Assembly: GCF_900099935.1 (NCBI RefSeq)
Contig: NZ_FNEK01000035.1
Coordinates: 1-47,565 of the forward strand
DNA from: Aliiruegeria lutimaris
GTDB taxonomy: Bacteria > Pseudomonadota > Alphaproteobacteria > Rhodobacterales > Rhodobacteraceae
DNA: 47,565 bases
Reading direction: 5' to 3'
The translations under genes were made by a program, and so were the position numbers. Shown here in pieces: positions 28,987 through 38,691 of this stretch. Under the pieces are notes generated by a model, which ran no database searches, was not told where the DNA came from, and saw nothing but the letters and a program-made list of their open reading frames with translations. Position 1 is the first letter of the stretch. Each line of letters starts with the position of its first letter.

Positions 28987-29898
28987 TTATGCGCCAAGTT
29001 CGATCGTCAAGCTGTCGAAGAGCTCTTCCACATCGAACACACGGGGGATGATCTTCTGCTGAACCGCGTATTCGAGTGCCAGTTCGAGCCCCTTTCGGTT
29101 GGCTTCAACGCCAATGGGGGTGAAGTCGATGTCATCTTCGGCCATTTCGGACGCGGCCCGCTTGCTCTCCGAAAACAGCCTGAAGACCTCCTTCACGACA
29201 TCGGGCCTCGACCTCGCCAGTTCCTCAGTCACTGCGAGCATATGGTTGACAGGCACGATTCCATGCCGTCCGTGCCAATCCCGCGCCGCGTCATGTGGGT
29301 CCGGGATCAGGGGGCGCAATCGTTCATCCTTGGGAAGGTCCGCGCCCAGGATCGCCGCGTCGACCTCGCCCGAGATGAGCATGGATACAGGCCCCTTGCC
29401 GGCCGGTCCTCTTTCTACGAAACCGGGATCAGCGTACTCGGCCAGATGCCCATCGTCGAAACAGACCCATGTCACCTGATCGAGGTCGACACCGTAATCC
29501 TGCGCGAGAATACCACGAACCCAAACTCCGGTTGTTTGGGAGTAGGAGCGGATCGCGACGCGGCGCCCGTGGAGGTCTGCCGGGCCAATTTCTCCAAATT
29601 GCGAATTGTAGATGATGTTGTGGTGCTGAAATCGGCTCATGACGACGGCAGGAAGCAACACCAGTGGTTTGCCGAAAGCCTTCGCCTGCAGATAGGTCAT
29701 GATCGCCATTTCGCTGAGGTCGAACGCCTGCTCCCGCACCATGGCCTTGAATCCTTTGTGTGCGGGGTTCAGATCGGCATAGCCGAAATCGACCAGCGAA
29801 GAATGAATCTTGCCGTCCCGAAGCGCCCGCGTGACGGGATGGATATCGATGTTGGTCTTGAGAGTAATGCGACCCGAGCCGGTGTTCTCAGTGGCCAT
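28987..29898 (-). CDS. 4,5-dihydroxyphthalate decarboxylase (Pht5)-like protein, subtype A, copy 1
   Basis: A 303-residue protein of the Pht5 family, which has a periplasmic-binding-protein type II fold but is a cytoplasmic decarboxylase in phthalate degraders. No signal peptide is present. Family phrases: FDLSEMAIMTYLQAK, a FQHHNIIYN stretch, DLHGRRVAIRSY, then SQTTGVWVRGILAQDYGVDL and VTWVCFDDGHLAEY. The best relative in the window is the product of 40690-41589. The ATG at 29898 was chosen as the point where similarity starts. It follows the subtype B gene at 30046-31038 in the same direction with a gap of 147 nt, so they are probably cotranscribed. The true substrate is unknown; annotation as an ABC-transporter binding protein is possible but less likely without a signal. 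Confidence 0.78.
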   Translation of the reverse strand: MATENTGSGRITLKTNIDIHPVTRALRDGKIHSSLVDFGYADLNPAHKGFKAMVREQAFDLSEMAIMTYLQAKAFGKPLVLLPAVVMSRFQHHNIIYNSQFGEIGPADLHGRRVAIRSYSQTTGVWVRGILAQDYGVDLDQVTWVCFDDGHLAEYADPGFVERGPAGKGPVSMLISGEVDAAILGADLPKDERLRPLIPDPHDAARDWHGRHGIVPVNHMLAVTEELARSRPDVVKEVFRLFSESKRAASEMAEDDIDFTPIGVEANRKGLELALEYAVQQKIIPRVFDVEELFDSLTIELGA

Positions 29899-30045
29899 GC
29901 GACGGTTCCTCCGTTTCCATGTTTTCTTTTCCGGGCGCCGCATGCGGGCGGTTCGGCGGAGCAATTCCGTCGATTCAAGACCCGGTGCGCGGCGACGGGA
30001 GATCGTCCTGGTTGATGTCCGGGAGGATCCCGCCGTCCACGCTTC

Positions 30046-31038
30046 CTATGTGTCGAGTTCCACGAACAGTTCCTCCATCCGAAGTTGCCGCGGAACCAGT
30101 TGCTGCTCGAAGACGGCCCGCATCAGCGCCGCGATCGAAACCCGGTTGGCGGCGCTTCCATAGGGCAGCGGATCACCCTCCGCGAAGGTCATGAATTCGC
30201 GGTACCTTCGGTCATCCGCGGTCTGGGCGAAGCCGTCTGCGAGAAGGTCGACATAACGACTCTTGGCCTCGGTGAAGGCCGCGTACAGTTCACCGGCCAA
30301 CCAGGGATGTTCCGCAAGGATCTGATGTCGGACTACCACGACGCCGTGCATGGGATAGATTCCGGTCCGGCGATACCACTCGGCCTCAAGGGTGGCGGCC
30401 TCCCTGAACAGCGGTCGATACGGCGGAGCCTTGGCCCGCGGTTTTGTTTCCCAGCCGAGTTCCGGCGGCCCCTCCCGACCGATTCCCGCCGTTCCGACAA
30501 ATCCGGCGGAAATGTCCCCATGCGCCATCATGCTCGCCAGTGAATATCCCGGAGGGGCATGGACGACGTTCGATGGCAGGCGCAGACGTGGCTCATGTTC
30601 CTCGTCGTCAACTACCCAATTGACCTTCGAGGCATCAAGACCGAACTCGTTGACGAGGATGCTGCGTCCCCAGACCCCGCTGGTCGCCGAATAGGCCCGA
30701 ATACCGACTTTCCGTCCCTCGAGATCCTTCGGAATGCGGATTCCGGAATCTTCGCGGCACAACAGACCCGAATGATGAAACTGACGGGTAAGAAACACCG
30801 GCAGCGCTATGTACGGCGCGCCATGACATCGCGCGATCATGTAGGTTACCGGCGCCATTTGACAAATGTCGTACTCGACGTTCCGCACCATCCTGCGAAC
30901 GGCAGCAACCTGGGGCCGAACGTCGACGAATTTCAGCTGGACACCGGGGATGCCGATTTCGCCTCGCCGGAGGGCGGCCACGTGCTGAAGATCGCCGAGA
31001 GCAGTCTTCAGTTCCATCGCGAGGCTGGAGCCGGCCAT
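30046..31038 (-). CDS. Pht5-like decarboxylase family protein, subtype B, copy 1
   Basis: A 330-residue family member without signal peptide. It shows YDICQMAPVTYMIAR, FHHSGLLCREDSGI, KDLEGRKVGIRAYSATSGVW and VNWVVDDEEHEPRL, which match the classical Pht5 pattern (GI..P.DL.GK.VG.., W.RG.L..E.G) more closely than subtype A does. Its closest relative here is 33869-34855. Some positions differ from that copy (GRSILVNEFG in place of TRGILQNEYG). The ATG at 31038 follows a good GGAGGAGAA site. It is divergent from the tandem-HTH LysR gene, which probably controls it. Confidence 0.8.
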   Translation of the reverse strand: MAGSSLAMELKTALGDLQHVAALRRGEIGIPGVQLKFVDVRPQVAAVRRMVRNVEYDICQMAPVTYMIARCHGAPYIALPVFLTRQFHHSGLLCREDSGIRIPKDLEGRKVGIRAYSATSGVWGRSILVNEFGLDASKVNWVVDDEEHEPRLRLPSNVVHAPPGYSLASMMAHGDISAGFVGTAGIGREGPPELGWETKPRAKAPPYRPLFREAATLEAEWYRRTGIYPMHGVVVVRHQILAEHPWLAGELYAAFTEAKSRYVDLLADGFAQTADDRRYREFMTFAEGDPLPYGSAANRVSIAALMRAVFEQQLVPRQLRMEELFVELDT

Positions 31039-31248
31039 GTTTCTCCTCCACCTCCTGAGCCGCGGGGACGATGCCGAATTGAGTCACGGTGGCTTAATCT
31101 ATGGCTTGAGGGCAGCGCCCACCAAATCGAATTAGGTTCCAACTCCATAAGTTTCTTGCTAGTCTTTTTTTCATCGGATGAATTGCACGAAGCGGTTCGG
31201 AGGCCGCTCGGTTGCCCAAAACAACCGATGATACGGGGAGAAGAATTT
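31039..31248. promoter_or_regulatory. Divergent promoter region between the Pht5-like operon and the LysR gene
   Basis: A 210-base gap between divergent starts, the classical layout for a LysR regulator and its target. It contains AT-rich tracts around 31120-31180 but I could not assign a single T-N11-A box with confidence. Confidence 0.5.
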
Positions 31249-32493
31249 GTGCAGGGAACGCCGCAAAGCTCGCACTCTATCCGGAGCGATCTCCCAACTT
31301 TACGAAACCTAAGGATTTTTGAGGCTGTATCCAGGCTCGGAAGCATTACCGGAGCCGCGAGCGAGGTGCATTTGTCGCAACCAGCGGTGACGCAGGCAAT
31401 TGCGAATATCGAGAGCCAGATCGGGGCGCGGCTATTCGACAGGCGCAATCAGGGAACATTCCTCACCGCCGACGGGCTGATCTTCGAGAAGCGCGTTAGA
31501 CGATACTACGCACAAATCGAGCGGGGGTTGCGAGACTTCGGAAAACGGGACTACGGGAAGAACCTGGCGGTTCTGCTGAACCTGATTTCCGAACCACAGA
31601 TCCGCTGCCTCATCGCGATTTCCGAAGCTGAATCCTTCGCCCAGGCAGCACAGGCCATCAACCTTTCCGAGACGACCCTCTCGCGTTCGGCCCGCGACCT
31701 TCAGGGCACTCTGAAATCCCCTGCCCTATTTCGGCGTACTGCCACCAGCATGACATGCAGCCTTGCGGGGCGGGAACTGGCACGCCGATTCAAGCTTGCC
31801 CGTCGCGAAATCTCGCTTGCCTGCGAGGAAATCGACGCCTCGCGCGGCCATGCCCGCAGTCGCATCTCGCTCGGTGTGCTGCCTCTTGGCGGCACCTCGA
31901 TCACCGGGCACGCGGTCAGCGAGTTTTGCAGGAGGCACCCCGACGTCCGCTTCGAACTGGTTGAAGGACATTACGATGTCCTGCTGGGGATGCTGAGGTC
32001 AGCATCGATCGACTTCATTATCGGCATGCTGCGCAACCCGGCGCCGGAAAGTGACGTTGTGGAGGAATACCTATTGGCGGACCCCTACGTGGTCGCCGTG
32101 CGCAAAACGCATCCGTTGGCCGACAAGACAGATGTTTCGAAGGAGGCGTTGGCCGAATGCCGATGGATCCTGCCGAAGGGTGACACCCCCAGGCGGCGGG
32201 CCTTCGAGAAAGCGTTTTCCAACCTGTCCGAATTGCCCACGGTCGACATCGAAACCAGTTCGACACGTCATATCCGGACCATTCTGCGGCAAAGCGATCG
32301 GGCGTCGATCCTGACCCGGGTCGAGATGCTCGCGGAAAGTGGCGCCGAAGGCCTCGTCGGCATTCCCCTGGCTCTACCGCGCGCGACGGGGAAGGAACGC
32401 ATTATCGGCACGACACGGCTTCTGGATCAGCTAAGAACCCCATACCAAACCGAATTCCTGGATCTTCTGCGCGATATCGCGCGCACGATCTGA
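31249..32493 (+). CDS. LysR-type regulator with two tandem HTH domains
   Basis: A 414-residue regulator, about 100 residues longer than usual LysR proteins. The first LysR HTH is at about 16-75 (LRIFEAVSRLGSITGAASEV, then LSQPAVTQAIANIE and RLFDR). A second, weaker one follows at about 113-172 (CLIAISEAESFAQAAQAINL, ETTLSRSARDLQ, ALFRRT). A normal effector-binding domain occupies about 204-400 (ISLGVLPLGGTS, DFIIGMLRN). I chose GTG at 31249 because GGGGAG at 31235-31240 is at proper spacing; an in-frame ATG at 31228 has no such site. It is divergent from the subtype B decarboxylase gene and converges on the MFS gene, 2 nt away. It is the only regulator in the island and so the likely controller of both divergent operons. 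Confidence 0.87.
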   Translation: MQGTPQSSHSIRSDLPTLRNLRIFEAVSRLGSITGAASEVHLSQPAVTQAIANIESQIGARLFDRRNQGTFLTADGLIFEKRVRRYYAQIERGLRDFGKRDYGKNLAVLLNLISEPQIRCLIAISEAESFAQAAQAINLSETTLSRSARDLQGTLKSPALFRRTATSMTCSLAGRELARRFKLARREISLACEEIDASRGHARSRISLGVLPLGGTSITGHAVSEFCRRHPDVRFELVEGHYDVLLGMLRSASIDFIIGMLRNPAPESDVVEEYLLADPYVVAVRKTHPLADKTDVSKEALAECRWILPKGDTPRRRAFEKAFSNLSELPTVDIETSSTRHIRTILRQSDRASILTRVEMLAESGAEGLVGIPLALPRATGKERIIGTTRLLDQLRTPYQTEFLDLLRDIARTI

Positions 32494-32495
32494 CA

Positions 32496-33761
32496 TCAGG
32501 CACCATTTTCGCCGGGTTCGACCAGGTAGTCCCGCTGTCGCAATTGCGGAAACAGGAATGCCCACAATCCCGCCACGGCGATAGTCCCTGCCCCGCCAAG
32601 AACGATCGCCGGGACAAGACCAAACAGAGCGGCTGTCGCTCCCGACTCGAACTCCCCCAGTTCATTGGATGCGCCGATGAACAGGGAATTCACGGCGGAC
32701 ACGCGACCGCGCATCGCATCGGGCGTATCGCCCTGTACCAGCGTATGGCGGATCACGACGCTGACCACGTCAGAGGCACCGATCAGCAGAAGGAACAGAA
32801 GGGTCAAGTAGACGTAGCTCGACAGACCCAGGCCGATTGTTGCCAAGCCGAAGATCGCGGTCGCAATGAACAGCTTGCGCCCCGCGTGGCGCTGTATGGG
32901 AACGTAGGCCAATGTCAGACCAACGACCATCGCGCCAACCGCCGGGGCGGATTGAAGGACGCCCAGGCCCAGGGGGCCGACATGCAGAACATCGCGGGCA
33001 ATGATCGGCATGAGGGCAGTGGCGCCGCCGAACAGGACCGAGAAGAGGTCGAGCGAGATCGCTCCCAGAATGGGTTTCTGCTGCCACACGAACACCAGTC
33101 CGGCAAATGCGTCTGACAGCCTGACCGGCTCCTTTGAGCGCTCCAGTGGCTGACGGCGGATCATGAAGTTCATTACTGCGGCGACGAGGAAACCTGTCGC
33201 GGTGCAGGCGAAGGGAACCCAGGAGCCACCAAGATAGAGCAGCCCGCCCAGTGCGGGGCCGGTGATGGCGGCAAATTTCGTGACCGACGATGCCAACCCC
33301 ACAACCCGGCTGAAATGCTGGCGCGGCACGAGGCTCGCCACCAGGGCCTGCGCTGCAGGAACGGCGAAGCTCTTGGCGACGCCCAGTATGATCAGCAATG
33401 TGTATACGATGCTCATCTGGACGGGAGGCGAAATGACGGTGAACAAAAGCCCCACACTGACCGCGCCATTGATCGCCAGGCACCCGGCCAGGATCAGGTT
33501 TCTCTGAAAGCGGTCCGCGACAATGCCCGACACGAAAACCAGAAACAGCTTGGGCGCGAACGCCGCCAGACCGACCAGCCCCAACGCCATGGCACTGTTG
33601 GTCACGTCATAGACGAGCCAGCCGACTGCCACGGTGCTCATCTGGTTCGACAGGACCCAGAGGAACCGCGCGACCAGATACAGAAGGACATCCCGTTCGA
33701 GCAAGGGCGACTTCGGTTTCGGAATTGTCAGATCGTTCTCGCCGGGCAATGCCGTGGCCAT
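32496..33761 (-). CDS. MFS transporter (EntS/MFS_3-like)
   Basis: A 421-residue major facilitator with about twelve hydrophobic helices and the family motif GIVADRFQRNLILAGCL after the second helix. VTKFAAITGPALGGLLY in the fifth helix resembles the antiporter motif of exporters of the EntS/YbdA type. It is most likely an efflux carrier. The ATG at 33761 is chosen because the hydrophobic core begins shortly after it. It lies 107 nt downstream of the subtype B copy 2 gene on the same strand and may export a pathway intermediate; that is inference. Confidence 0.82.
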   Translation of the reverse strand: MATALPGENDLTIPKPKSPLLERDVLLYLVARFLWVLSNQMSTVAVGWLVYDVTNSAMALGLVGLAAFAPKLFLVFVSGIVADRFQRNLILAGCLAINGAVSVGLLFTVISPPVQMSIVYTLLIILGVAKSFAVPAAQALVASLVPRQHFSRVVGLASSVTKFAAITGPALGGLLYLGGSWVPFACTATGFLVAAVMNFMIRRQPLERSKEPVRLSDAFAGLVFVWQQKPILGAISLDLFSVLFGGATALMPIIARDVLHVGPLGLGVLQSAPAVGAMVVGLTLAYVPIQRHAGRKLFIATAIFGLATIGLGLSSYVYLTLLFLLLIGASDVVSVVIRHTLVQGDTPDAMRGRVSAVNSLFIGASNELGEFESGATAALFGLVPAIVLGGAGTIAVAGLWAFLFPQLRQRDYLVEPGENGA

Positions 33762-33868
33762 TCCGCAACCTCTTCGCCATTTCGACCGCAAGGATGTTCG
33801 ATTGTCCCGCGGCAAGGAGGAGCGAGGCACGAGGCGACACCCCGAGCCACGCGCCGCAGATCTGCGAC

Positions 33869-34855
33869 CTAGATGTTCTCCGGGTCGTGGAACAGTTCGC
33901 CCACCTCCATCGGAGACGGCATCAGCTTCTGCTGAACGGCATAGGTCATCAGCGCCTCGATCGACGGCATATTTGCCTCAAGCCCGTAGGGAACCGGGTC
34001 CGGACCCACGATTTCGGCCATTTTGCGCAGATTGTTATCGGCCTTCGCCGTCGCCTCGCCATTGTTCAGCTTTTCGAGATAGCGTTTCTTGGACTCGGCC
34101 ATCGCTTCGTAGAGAAGCCGTGGCACTTCGGGATGAGCGGCGACGACTTCATCCTTGATGACGATCGTCGGATGGAATGGATAGATGCCAGTCCGGGCGA
34201 ACCACTCGGCCTCGCGAGCCGACGCATCGGGAATGAGTTCACGGTAGTCGTCGGTCGAAAGGGTCGCTTTCGCCGACCAGTTCTCGGTCGGCGGGCCCTC
34301 GCGCCCGATGCCGGCATTGCCCTGCAGCCCGGCCTCGATCTCACCGGCGGCCATCATCCCCGCCAGCGACCGCCCCTCTGGAACATGGAGGACGTTTTCG
34401 GGCAGCTGAAGTTGCGCGACATGCTCTTCATCGTCGACCATCCAGGTCACCTTGCCGAGATCGACGCCGTATTCATTCTGAAGGATGCCTCGCGTCCAGA
34501 CGCCGGTCGTCACCGAATAGGCACGAACGCCGACCTTCTTGCCTTCGAGGTCCTTTGGTTCGTTGATCCCGGAATCCGGCCGGACCAGCAATCCGTGATG
34601 GTGAAACCGGCGATTGAGAAAGACCGGCAACGCCTTGAACGGCGATCCGTGCCCGCGCGCAACCATGTAGGTCGTTGCGGCCAACTCGCAGACATCGAAT
34701 TCCACCGAGCGAACCATGCGCCGGAAGGCAGCGACCTGCGGTTCCACCTCCACGAAGTGCAGTGTCACGCCCGGAATGGTGATTTCGCCGCTCTTGAGCG
34801 CGGCCGTTTGGCCGGAAGTGCGGAGCGAAACGGAAAGAGTAACGTTTTCCGCCAT
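33869..34855 (-). CDS. Pht5-like decarboxylase family protein, subtype B, copy 2
   Basis: A 328-residue paralogue of 30046-31038. It shows FDVCELAATTYMVARGH, FHHHGLLVRPDSGI, DLEGKKVGVRAYSVTTGVW, TRGILQNEYGVDLGKVTWM and VDDEEHVAQLQLP. No signal peptide. The end region ALMTYAVQQKLMP is shared with the other copies. The ATG at 34855 has GGAAGGAA upstream at slightly long spacing; an in-frame ATG at 34879 is possible. It is in the minus-strand arm with the MmgE/PrpD and TctAB genes, 252 nt after tctAB. Confidence 0.8.
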   Translation of the reverse strand: MAENVTLSVSLRTSGQTAALKSGEITIPGVTLHFVEVEPQVAAFRRMVRSVEFDVCELAATTYMVARGHGSPFKALPVFLNRRFHHHGLLVRPDSGINEPKDLEGKKVGVRAYSVTTGVWTRGILQNEYGVDLGKVTWMVDDEEHVAQLQLPENVLHVPEGRSLAGMMAAGEIEAGLQGNAGIGREGPPTENWSAKATLSTDDYRELIPDASAREAEWFARTGIYPFHPTIVIKDEVVAAHPEVPRLLYEAMAESKKRYLEKLNNGEATAKADNNLRKMAEIVGPDPVPYGLEANMPSIEALMTYAVQQKLMPSPMEVGELFHDPENI

Positions 34856-35107
34856 GAGTTGAGGTTCCTTCCAAGTCATGTTTTCGAGCGAATGCCGCCC
34901 CGGCACGCTTGCGCCGCTGTCGGGATCGACCTGATTTCTTTTTTCCTTCGCGGCCCCGGAAGAAATATCGGATCACCGGGACAGTCCATAAGTTTCAAGG
35001 GCTTCCATCGCTCACCCATCGGTGTCGCAAGTCTGCCCGGGGAAGAAAGAACGCGCACCATTTGCTTCTTTCTCCTGCTTTCGCACCGTCATGGCTCCGT
35101 TGAGGAT

Positions 35108-37138
35108 TCATTTGCCAAACAGCATCTCTCCGATGATCGGCCTTGGCCAATCAACATGAAGCACGTGGTCGAAAACGCCATAGATCAACGCCAAGACCGC
35201 CAGCGCGTAGACCGTGCTCAGGAGCCAGGATTCCCGCCCTTCCAGCCGCATGTAGGCGATGATGATGACCGGGATCGTGGGCAGCAGGCCGATGATCGAC
35301 AGCAGCAACAGGAACGCCAGGAACCATCCGAAGAACATTGCGGCCCGCAGCAAGATCGTCTTCTGCGTCAGGTGCTCGTCATTCGAAACGAGGTCCATAT
35401 GCATGCCACCGTTCTGAACATTGCCGCCTTCCTTGGCCTGTTCCCCCGAAAAGATGCTCGACATAAGGCTGATCGAAGCGGCGACCAGCAATGTCGAGGC
35501 AACTGCGGTCGGGCCAATTCGCGCGGCGAGTGGCCAGCCCTGCGCGGCGATCAGCATGTACGCGCCGATCACGATGAAGACGATGTAGAGAATGTCCGAA
35601 GCGTGAAACCTGGGCATGCCTTGCGGAAGCACGGTCTTCACTCCCTGGCTGCGCAACTCCCGAATGAAAGGCCGGGCGATGGTCAGCAGGGACAGGGACA
35701 AAAGAACGATCACCCCGGGGCGCAGCAGCCAGGCGGCATCGTAGCGCATAACCGAAATCGCCATGTAGCGTTCGATCATCACGCCGAGGATGAGGCCCAG
35801 AATGAGCGGCGGACGCGGCCATTTCAGGCGCTTCATCACCCAACCGAGCACACCGAAGAATAACAGAACCAACAGGTCTCCCCAGCTCCGGGACCCCTGG
35901 TATGCGCCAACATAGATGATGACCATGATCAACGGCAGCACCAGCGTGTAGCGAAGCATGGAAATCTTTGCGAACTGACCACTGAGCAGGAAACAGATGC
36001 CAGCCCCGAGTATGTTGGCGACCGCGATGCTCCAGACCATGGAGTAGGTAACGTCGAGGTTCCTTGCCAGCATGTCCGGTCCCGGGATGAAACCGTGGAT
36101 CATCAACGCCCCCATCAGGATCGCGAAGGCTGCTCCGTGTGGCACGCCGAAGGCGATCATCGTCACCAGGCTGCCGCCCTCCTTGGCGTTGTTGGACGAT
36201 TCCGGTGCAATTACGCCGCGCACGTCGCCCGTGCCGAAGGTCTCCGAGGCCCCCTTCTCCGTACGAATGGCGTGCCCGTAGGCAAACCAGTCGATGACCG
36301 ACCCGGTAATGCCGGGAACGAGTCCGAGCATGGAGCCAAGCATGCTGCATCGAATGACCAGAAACCAGTTTCGGAAAGTATCCTTCACCCCCTGAAGCAT
36401 GCCTTCGCGCGCGCTGAATTTCACGTCGTCCGTGATCGAGGCACGCTTGATGGCAAGGTCGCAAAGTTCAGGCAGCGCGAACACGCCGAGAAGTACCGGC
36501 AACATAGGAACGCCGTCCCACAGGTAGAGCTGTCCGAAGGTCCACCGCAATTCGCCGGTCTGCGAGTCGGTACCGATCATGCTGACCAACACTCCGAAAC
36601 AGGCCGCCGTAATCCCGCGCAGCGGAGCGCTTCCCGATAGCGCTGCGACCATAGCGATGCCAAAGATCATGATGCAAAGCAGTTCGGGTGTGCCGAAGGC
36701 GAGCACGAATGGACGAACTACCGGAATGGTAAGTCCAAGCAGCAACGCTCCCATCAGGCCACCGAGCAAAGATGCCGTGAAGGCCGCGGACAGGGCACGC
36801 CCCGCCTCGCCGTTCTTTGCCATGGCGTGGCCGTCCAGAATGGTCGCCTGTGACGCCGCTGTCCCCGGCACCCCGAACAGAACCGCAGGGATGGTATCGG
36901 ACGTCGTCGTCACCGAATGCATGCCCAGCAGCATCGCAAACGCTGCATAAGGATCCATCGTGTAGGTGAACGGAACGAGGATGGCGAAGCCGGTCAACCC
37001 GCCGATGCCAGGCAGCAGCCCGATCAACAGGCCGACAATGACGCCGAACCACAGGAACACAAGACGACTTGGGTCAAGAACGATCCCAAGCGCCGTCCAC
37101 GCGGAATCAAGCATGTAGGGAATGTCTAGAAATTCCAT
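35108..37138 (-). CDS. TctA-TctB fusion permease of a tripartite tricarboxylate transporter
   Basis: A 676-residue membrane protein. Residues 1 to about 505 are a TctA large permease, with the Gly-rich LLPGIGGLTG near residue 41, FGVPGTAASQATILDGH, GSVIDWFAYGHA and FGVPHGAAFAILMGALM. Residues about 520-676 form four membrane segments resembling TctB, the small permease that is normally a separate protein. A polar linker of about 40 residues (EGGNVQNGGMHMDLVSNDEH) interrupts the TctB part. TTT systems use a TctC-type binding protein; one is encoded by the divergent operon at 39444. Substrates in this family are carboxylates such as tricarballylate, citrate and terephthalate. The stop codon is 252 nt before the subtype B copy 2 gene; the MmgE/PrpD gene is 128 nt upstream. 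Confidence 0.88.
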   Translation of the reverse strand: MEFLDIPYMLDSAWTALGIVLDPSRLVFLWFGVIVGLLIGLLPGIGGLTGFAILVPFTYTMDPYAAFAMLLGMHSVTTTSDTIPAVLFGVPGTAASQATILDGHAMAKNGEAGRALSAAFTASLLGGLMGALLLGLTIPVVRPFVLAFGTPELLCIMIFGIAMVAALSGSAPLRGITAACFGVLVSMIGTDSQTGELRWTFGQLYLWDGVPMLPVLLGVFALPELCDLAIKRASITDDVKFSAREGMLQGVKDTFRNWFLVIRCSMLGSMLGLVPGITGSVIDWFAYGHAIRTEKGASETFGTGDVRGVIAPESSNNAKEGGSLVTMIAFGVPHGAAFAILMGALMIHGFIPGPDMLARNLDVTYSMVWSIAVANILGAGICFLLSGQFAKISMLRYTLVLPLIMVIIYVGAYQGSRSWGDLLVLLFFGVLGWVMKRLKWPRPPLILGLILGVMIERYMAISVMRYDAAWLLRPGVIVLLSLSLLTIARPFIRELRSQGVKTVLPQGMPRFHASDILYIVFIVIGAYMLIAAQGWPLAARIGPTAVASTLLVAASISLMSSIFSGEQAKEGGNVQNGGMHMDLVSNDEHLTQKTILLRAAMFFGWFLAFLLLLSIIGLLPTIPVIIIAYMRLEGRESWLLSTVYALAVLALIYGVFDHVLHVDWPRPIIGEMLFGK

Positions 37139-37266
37139 TCCGGGTCTCCTCCTGGCGCGCTGTCACCTTCTTGTTGTGCGAAGGTTTGAACGAACGCCCG
37201 TTTTATTTGCCGTCCCGACCGGAAGAGCCGACCGTTCAGGCGGCCTTTCCGCTCAGACGGACTGCT

Positions 37267-38691
37267 TCACCCGATCTCGCGAAGCGGATGCATAAGCGCG
37301 TTTGCGTCGCTGGCTTCGAAGCCCATCACTGCATCTTGGATCCGAAGGATGAGGTTCTCATCCATGCGAAAACGTGCAATTTCCTCGAATTTCTCGTTGA
37401 CGACCTCCTCGTCGAGCCCCTTGTCGGGGAAGGAATGACCGGGATGGAACAGGCATTCCTGCTCGACCGTTCTACCGTCGTCGAAGGACACCACAATGCG
37501 GCTCGGCATGCTTCCGGGAGCGCGTGCGGCGAGATCGGGATCAACGCTCAATTCCGTGACATCGATCAACCGGGTCATGTCCGCGTGCTCCCAACGACGG
37601 TCGCGGAACTGCGCGTCGGTCATCGCGCCTTCGGCCATGGCGACGGCCGGAAGGAAGGTGAAACTGTGATCGGCGGCTTCCCGGGTCTTGGGAAACTGAC
37701 GGTAGATCTCGCCCTGCTGTTTGCGGATCATCGGGAGGTCGGCCATGATGATCTGGATCCTCGCAATGCGGTCGACCCGGTCCTTGACCTTCGGATGAAG
37801 CGCAAGTGCCGCTGCAATGGTCGTCTGGGCCGTTCCGATGCAGGCATAAGGCTTTATGCAGGATGTCATGACGAAATGCGGGTCCGTCACAGGTGTCCAC
37901 AGGTTTTCGAAGCCGAGATCGGGATCGAATACCTGATGCATCCCCCCGCGGTGTTCCAGTACCTCTTGCGGACCGGTAATGCCAAGTTCCGCCAACAATG
38001 CTGCCTGCACACCGCTCTGTGCAATGAAGGCGTTGGCCAGGTTCTTGGCGCCGGACAGCTTGCCCCAACGCACGACCGATGGTGTCGCACAACGGATCGC
38101 GGCGAGCGCCAGGGCGTTTGCCTGTCGTTCCAGATCGAAACCGGCAAGCCTGCCATACATCGCCGCTGCGATCATGCCGGAAACGCTCGTGCCGTCCCAA
38201 GCTGAACTGAACGGCATCAGGTTCCGAAGACGTCCGAACATTTCGTAGCCCATGGCAATGGCCTCAATGGTCTTCAGACCCGAAACCCCAAGATGCTCGG
38301 CCGAAGCCAACGCGGCGGGAATATTGTCGCTGCAATGGCCGGCGACGCTGAGCTTGCCTTCCTTCAGGAAGAACTGGACGTCGTTGAAGTCCAGCGACCG
38401 AACAAGGGCGCCGTTCATCAGCACCGCAGAGAGGATCGACGTCTTCTCCGGCTTGCCAACGATCGAGCACATCGGGTTTCCCCCCAAGGTGTCGAGCATC
38501 GTGGCAACACGGCTTGGTGTCTGGACATCGAGCGCAGCGATTGCGCAAGCGATGGAATCAAGGATCAGCAGTTTGGTCTGCTTGACAATCAGCGGGGTAG
38601 TCCAGGCCGATTGATCCTCCAGTGTCCATCTTGCGAGTTCGCGGATTGGCGCAGTTCCATCCACGCCCTTTGGGTCGACTAAATTGTTCAC
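37267..38691 (-). CDS. MmgE/PrpD-family protein
   Basis: A 474-residue member of the family that includes 2-methylcitrate dehydratase and cis-aconitate decarboxylase. The N-terminal helical domain has LILDSIACAIAAL, LMNGALVRSLDFND and GHCSDNIPAALA; the C-terminal half has KPYACIGTAQTTI. Family members dehydrate or isomerise polycarboxylic acids. I chose GTG at 38691 with GGAGGAG just before it; the upstream 23 residues of the open frame look non-coding. In a LigJ-containing cluster, an isomerase or dehydratase acting on a tricarboxylic intermediate would fit, but this is inference. Confidence 0.83.
   Translation of the reverse strand: MNNLVDPKGVDGTAPIRELARWTLEDQSAWTTPLIVKQTKLLILDSIACAIAALDVQTPSRVATMLDTLGGNPMCSIVGKPEKTSILSAVLMNGALVRSLDFNDVQFFLKEGKLSVAGHCSDNIPAALASAEHLGVSGLKTIEAIAMGYEMFGRLRNLMPFSSAWDGTSVSGMIAAAMYGRLAGFDLERQANALALAAIRCATPSVVRWGKLSGAKNLANAFIAQSGVQAALLAELGITGPQEVLEHRGGMHQVFDPDLGFENLWTPVTDPHFVMTSCIKPYACIGTAQTTIAAALALHPKVKDRVDRIARIQIIMADLPMIRKQQGEIYRQFPKTREAADHSFTFLPAVAMAEGAMTDAQFRDRRWEHADMTRLIDVTELSVDPDLAARAPGSMPSRIVVSFDDGRTVEQECLFHPGHSFPDKGLDEEVVNEKFEEIARFRMDENLILRIQDAVMGFEASDANALMHPLREIG

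Noticed and set aside
30559-31248. N-terminal extension of the LysR frame to 644 codons
   Set aside because: The extra part is antisense to the subtype B decarboxylase gene; a ribosome binding site supports GTG at 31249.
33725-35863. 712-codon open frame spanning the MFS start, Pht5-like copy and end of tctAB
   Set aside because: It crosses three well-supported genes on the other strand and intergenic sequence; no domain is visible.
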